DNA from: Paragonimus skrjabini miyazakii
Taxonomy: Eukaryota; Platyhelminthes; Trematoda; Plagiorchiida; Troglotrematidae
Assembly (NCBI GenBank): GCA_014338405.1
Contig: JTDE01000028.1
Coordinates: 409,232 to 473,231 of the forward strand
Direction of reading: 5' to 3'
DNA length: 64,000 bases
The notes under the pieces are model-generated. The model searched no databases and had not been told where the DNA came from. It worked only from the letters and a program-made list of their open reading frames with translations. Made by a program: the position numbers and the translations under genes. Positions 60,821 through 64,000 of the stretch are shown one piece after another. Within the stretch, counting starts at the first letter, position 1, and every line of letters starts with the position of its first letter.

Positions 60821-60875
60821 TGGCGCAGTGGTAAACACGGTTGCCTCATGAACAGCATGTCCGTGGTTCAAGTCC
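60821..60875 (+). promoter_or_regulatory. internal RNA polymerase III promoter (A and B boxes) of SINE copy E
   Basis: A box TGGCGCAGTGG (60821-60831) and B box GGTTCAAGTCC (60865-60875), each at most one base from consensus, at tRNA-like spacing. Confidence 0.72.
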
Positions 60876-60896
60876 CGGCTGCAGTGGCGATGATAT

Positions 60897-60941
60897 GCAC
60901 TACTGACGAGCTCTAATGAGATCGAAACCCGAGTCTAGTGC
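60897..60941 (+). ncRNA. Type I hammerhead ribozyme, copy E (mismatches in stems II and III)
   Basis: Stem I GCACTA (60897-60902) pairs with TAGTGC (60936-60941). The core is CTGACGA (60903-60909), with GAAA at 60924-60927 and the scissile site after C60935. Stem II GCTCT/AGATC has the same C-T mismatch as copy D. Stem III ACCCGAGT has one C-A mismatch. Core complete, folding weakened. Confidence 0.78.
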
Positions 60942-61024
60942 TTCTTTTCGAAATGGGCTGACTGGAATAGTCTATTGGAATGTGACAGCTGCAATCATTT
61001 TTGGATGACATTCAGTGTGTATAA

Positions 61025-62551
61025 GGACTGTGTTTACCTAAATGAGTGGTTGGCATCAAAACTTCGCTCCTTTTTAATTATTACAGAAGCTGATTCAGGA
61101 AACGTTTGTCAAAATAATGCAAGGGGTACACTATGTACTACGTAAGAGAAGATATGAAAGCTGCGATTCATTCTTCCACAGCTATCGGAGATTATTAAAA
61201 TTCGCATGATGAGGACTCTGTGATTCGAGCAAATCCAGTTAGGCAAAATCTGTTTCAGTGCATATCTCCGTTCACGTTTAATAGGTTAATCAGTTATGAT
61301 GATATATACGTTGTGGATGGATCAGAAGTCTCTGAAGCAACGGACCTCGTCATTTTCGCAAAAGAACCAATCACGCATCCACAACAATCTGACCCACTAA
61401 GTCATTAGCATAAATTGCACAGCCAAACGACAAAATAACGTGCTCATACTTCGTTACAACTTCCTGTGAAGTATATTGAAAGTATGTACAATGTCCAGTT
61501 CCTTACGTCACTCTACCAGTGTGACTGATTGTCAACAGCTCCGATGAACAACGGGTGCACGCGTGTTTCAACTAGGATGGCAACACGCACATCTAGACAC
61601 GTCGGACTACACCAACGTGACTTGACCTGGCTGTTGGCAATAGCTTTCCCATCAGAGAGCGAATTATGCAAATACTACCTCATTGGCGATGAGGCATGCA
61701 TCCTTAAGCCAGGCTCTGCTGATGCTAGTCAAACTTGCTTGACAAAAACTGTACAGGCGATACACAGTCTATGAACACTTGCAATTATGAACTGAAAAAT
61801 TAATGTGCGAACCAGATTTGTAAAATAATATACCAGCGTTTTTCAGCACAAGTGAGTCTATTGTGTTACTAATCAAAACTACTGGTGTTCAGTGATACTT
61901 CCACGTTAATAGAATTGGCTGTTCTACAAAAATTGTTAGATTATCAAATTACTCTGACAGGGAAACAGTTTAACAGAAATGTTAAACCAATGATCTAGAA
62001 ATGAGCAAAATAACAGAAAATGGTTCTACCGTTTTTTACAAACCTGGGCAACGGTTTTGTAGATTCGTGGAATAACTGGTACACACGAAAGAAAATTTTC
62101 AACGCAAAAGATGCGTGGTAGCAGAAGGAATCATGTGCACAAAATCCTCGCAAACACAGATGTGAAAATGAAAAATGATCATACAACGAATTGTCTGGAA
62201 TACTCGTAAGTTTGGACTGGCAGTTGCTGGTAGACCTCGAGAAAAGTTTTCAGAGCATTTCTAAATCTGAACTAATAGTTGGTGAGTTATGCCCCAAAAT
62301 TATGGAAACTGAAAGTGCACGAAAAAGGTAAAAACTGACTGTTGACGAGTTGTTGACTATGTTCATTGTGTCTAATAAACTACCGAACAACTAACCGTGA
62401 TATAAACAGAAAGAATGTGCTGAGAATAACTTAAGGTGAATAGGAGTAGCAAATTTTGTTGTTTTGTAACTTCACCGCTGAATGACTGAACCAGTTTCAT
62501 GACTACAAAATAATTGATGAATTTTGTAAACAGCCAAATGCAAAAAATCAA
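61025..62551. other. no recognised gene
   Basis: Plus frames 61220-61408 and 61529-61774 and minus frame 61995-62186 are unrecognised and of chance size. No repeat-family match. Confidence 0.45.
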
Positions 62552-62631
62552 GACTCCAGCCGGAATCAAACCAAGAATAGAAACAACAGTCCAAAACGTG
62601 GCAATCGCTTTGCCAACTAAGCTACGGAGTC
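62552..62631 (-). repeat. tRNA-derived element of a second type (SINE head or tRNA pseudogene)
   Basis: On the minus strand GACTCC at the 5' end pairs with GGAGTC at the 3' end (acceptor-like). TAGCTTAGTTGGC (62624-62612) is an A box, and its GCTT/AAGC ends form a D-arm stem. GGTTTGATTCC (62572-62562) is a B box with one change. The anticodon region is too long and poorly paired for a working tRNA. The sequence is unlike the hammerhead-SINE head, and no ribozyme follows. No family members elsewhere in the window. Confidence 0.62.
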
Positions 62632-63365
62632 GCTCGGTAAGCCCGGAAATTTTACATTTAAACTCAGTCACTCAGTCGTCCCACTCTGTCATACGGAATC
62701 CAGCAAGCTACTCAAGAGATCAACCACCTTGGCGGAAATTCTGGAGAATTTCACACTGGAATAGATCAGCGCTACCATTAACCAGCGACACCGTACTACT
62801 GTCGCTTGCTGTGTTTTAGTATACAGCCTCTGTCGCTGGTCCAAACGCCGCCGAATTCCGGATTTTTACCATTGGATCTCTCGTAGGTTCTCAGATCTGC
62901 AAAATAATTATTAGCATTATAGCTAATAAGTGTATGGTGACACCTTAGCCTCCGGAAGGAAGACTAATTGAGTATGTCAATTATGCAGGTTTTAAACTCA
63001 TTATGATACACAAACCAGCGCGCTCATTGTTCTACCAGTCAGCACACGGATGGTCCTTTCATTGTGCTGGGGAATATAAATTGCCAGTGTCAACAAGTGA
63101 TCAGATACAAAGCGGCGATAATAGTTTATAAGTTGCAACTAGGTCCATTTTGTCTGAAGAACTTTTTTTGTCATAAGTGTTGCTAATAGACAATACATGC
63201 ATGACCAAGGTAAATAGAGACTGATGACCAGCCAACCACTTAGAACTAACAAGAACGAATGGATAGGCAAAGTTGTCCCCTGTTAGTTTAATCATTAGCT
63301 ACTACAATAATGTAAAACAGAGGTCTTCACACACTAATGTAAACAACCGTTTAGATTTAGTAGAT

Positions 63366-63455
63366 CGGTCATACATTTCTGATGTTACAGGCTCATTGAT
63401 GAATACGGCTATCTCATGAAAACGTGGACCGTAGTTCGAATCATTCGCATTAGCA
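63366..63455 (+). mobile_element. Decayed hammerhead-SINE head (copy P)
   Basis: GAATACGGCTATCTCATGAA, AACGTGGACCGTAGTTCGAA and TC follow the family's tRNA-like head closely, with a good B-box-like GTTCGAATC. The ribozyme and tail are absent. Confidence 0.6.
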
Positions 63456-64000
63456 AAAAACCTCAAAAGTAGTACAAGTCGAGTGTAATGTATCGTCTCG
63501 AAAGGAGCCGGCTGCATAGTCTGTCTGGTAAAGCTGCAGTCAACTCTGAGCAGTATTCAGTTTATACTTGTCGAAAACTTTGAACAGGAAACTGTTGATC
63601 AGAAGATAAGCAAATGGTAGTCGGACTGGAAAAATTAAGTACACACCTTCGTTGTGTTTGGACACACAAGCGAGATCGATAATCAATGCTAGTCGGATTG
63701 AATCATTGTTTGAAGATACCGAAAGTCATCGCCAGTTAAGTTGTATTGTCTGGTTAATGTAATCTCAAAGTTTTGTCAGATTGGTTGTAAGCAAAAATTG
63801 GGATAGCGCAATAGATTGCGACCGTCTCGAGTATCGACAGGTTGTGACAGCTACTCTCTCGGAACAAGAGGCTCAATGAATGATGTGAGAAGTTCTCATA
63901 ATGTTTGTGTCGGTCACAACCAATTTGGTAGGTCAGAAATGAGGAAGTGGTTTCGATGTTGTTTTGCAGAGGTTATCCTCGTAAAATTTGAAAATTTCTG
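63456..64000. other. no gene seen
   Basis: No domain, repeat or tRNA-like signal that I can support. Confidence 0.5.

Larger units (their letters stand above)
60748..61024 (+). mobile_element. Hammerhead SINE, copy E (short form)
   Basis: Starts ACTCACAAGCGAAAG exactly as copy A. It carries an 8-base-like duplication in the leader (GTGGCTGAGTGGTTGGGCG). It has an intact A box (TGGCGCAGTGG, 60821-60831) and near-consensus B box (GGTTCAAGTCC, 60865-60875), and a near-complete hammerhead (60897-60941). The tail ends near GACATTCAGTGTG. Head-to-head with copy F, no spacer of more than a few bases. Confidence 0.83.

Noticed and set aside
1..64000. CRISPR arrays, bacterial operons, ribosome binding sites, rRNA genes
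   Set aside because: None seen; composition, retroelements and intron-like sequence are eukaryotic.

Overview
This is eukaryotic, AT-rich, repeat-dominated DNA with no compact operons and no long uninterrupted genes. The best fit is a parasitic flatworm, probably a trematode. The reasons are a tRNA-derived SINE carrying a type I hammerhead ribozyme (the schistosome S-alpha elements have this architecture), Penelope-like retroelements with a GIY-YIG domain, a degenerate APE-endonuclease LINE and a mariner fragment. The genus cannot be fixed from the sequence alone. Two assembly gaps (2042-2800 and 55168-55267) are present.

Layout. 1.4-5.4 kb: a decayed LINE on the minus strand, endonuclease then reverse transcriptase, cut by the first gap. 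8.05-8.90 kb: a possible four-exon gene end on the minus strand, with phase-compatible short introns. 13.8-14.2 kb: a mariner transposase remnant. 16.3-18.6 kb: a decayed SINE, then a well-bounded hammerhead SINE with a 12-bp target-site duplication, then a Penelope-like element starting about 60-110 bp later. 33.5-34.0 kb: a dimer-like hammerhead SINE bracketed by a 9-bp direct repeat. 37.4-37.9 kb: an inverted pair of SINE relics. 42.7-44.5 kb: a truncated SINE with an 8-bp direct repeat, then a second Penelope-like relic. 56.4-56.8 kb and 60.5-61.0 kb: further SINE copies, the latter a head-to-head inverted pair. 62.6 kb: an unrelated tRNA-like element. More decayed copies of the same SINE family lie at 25.3, 39.9, 46.7, 53.7, 60.2 and 63.4 kb. 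The rest is intron-like or intergenic sequence.

The most interesting system is the hammerhead SINE. Four copies keep nearly or fully intact ribozymes: stem I GCACTA/TAGTGC, core CTGANGA, stem II GCTCT/AGAGC, GAAA, a tiny stem III ACTCGAGT and a cleavage site after GTC. Two subfamilies can be told apart. One has an intact pol III B box and a short 5' end. The other has a broken B box and a longer 5' extension, and one locus holds 1.2 units in tandem, as expected if circular or concatemeric RNA were reverse transcribed. Both Penelope-like remnants sit downstream of a SINE copy in the same orientation, which makes them a plausible but unproven source of mobilising enzyme.

Protein-coding genes: no host gene is recognised. 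Several exon-like segments with splice consensus and compatible phase occur, mostly on the minus strand. Open frames of about 100 codons are expected by chance at this base composition, so these are given low confidence.
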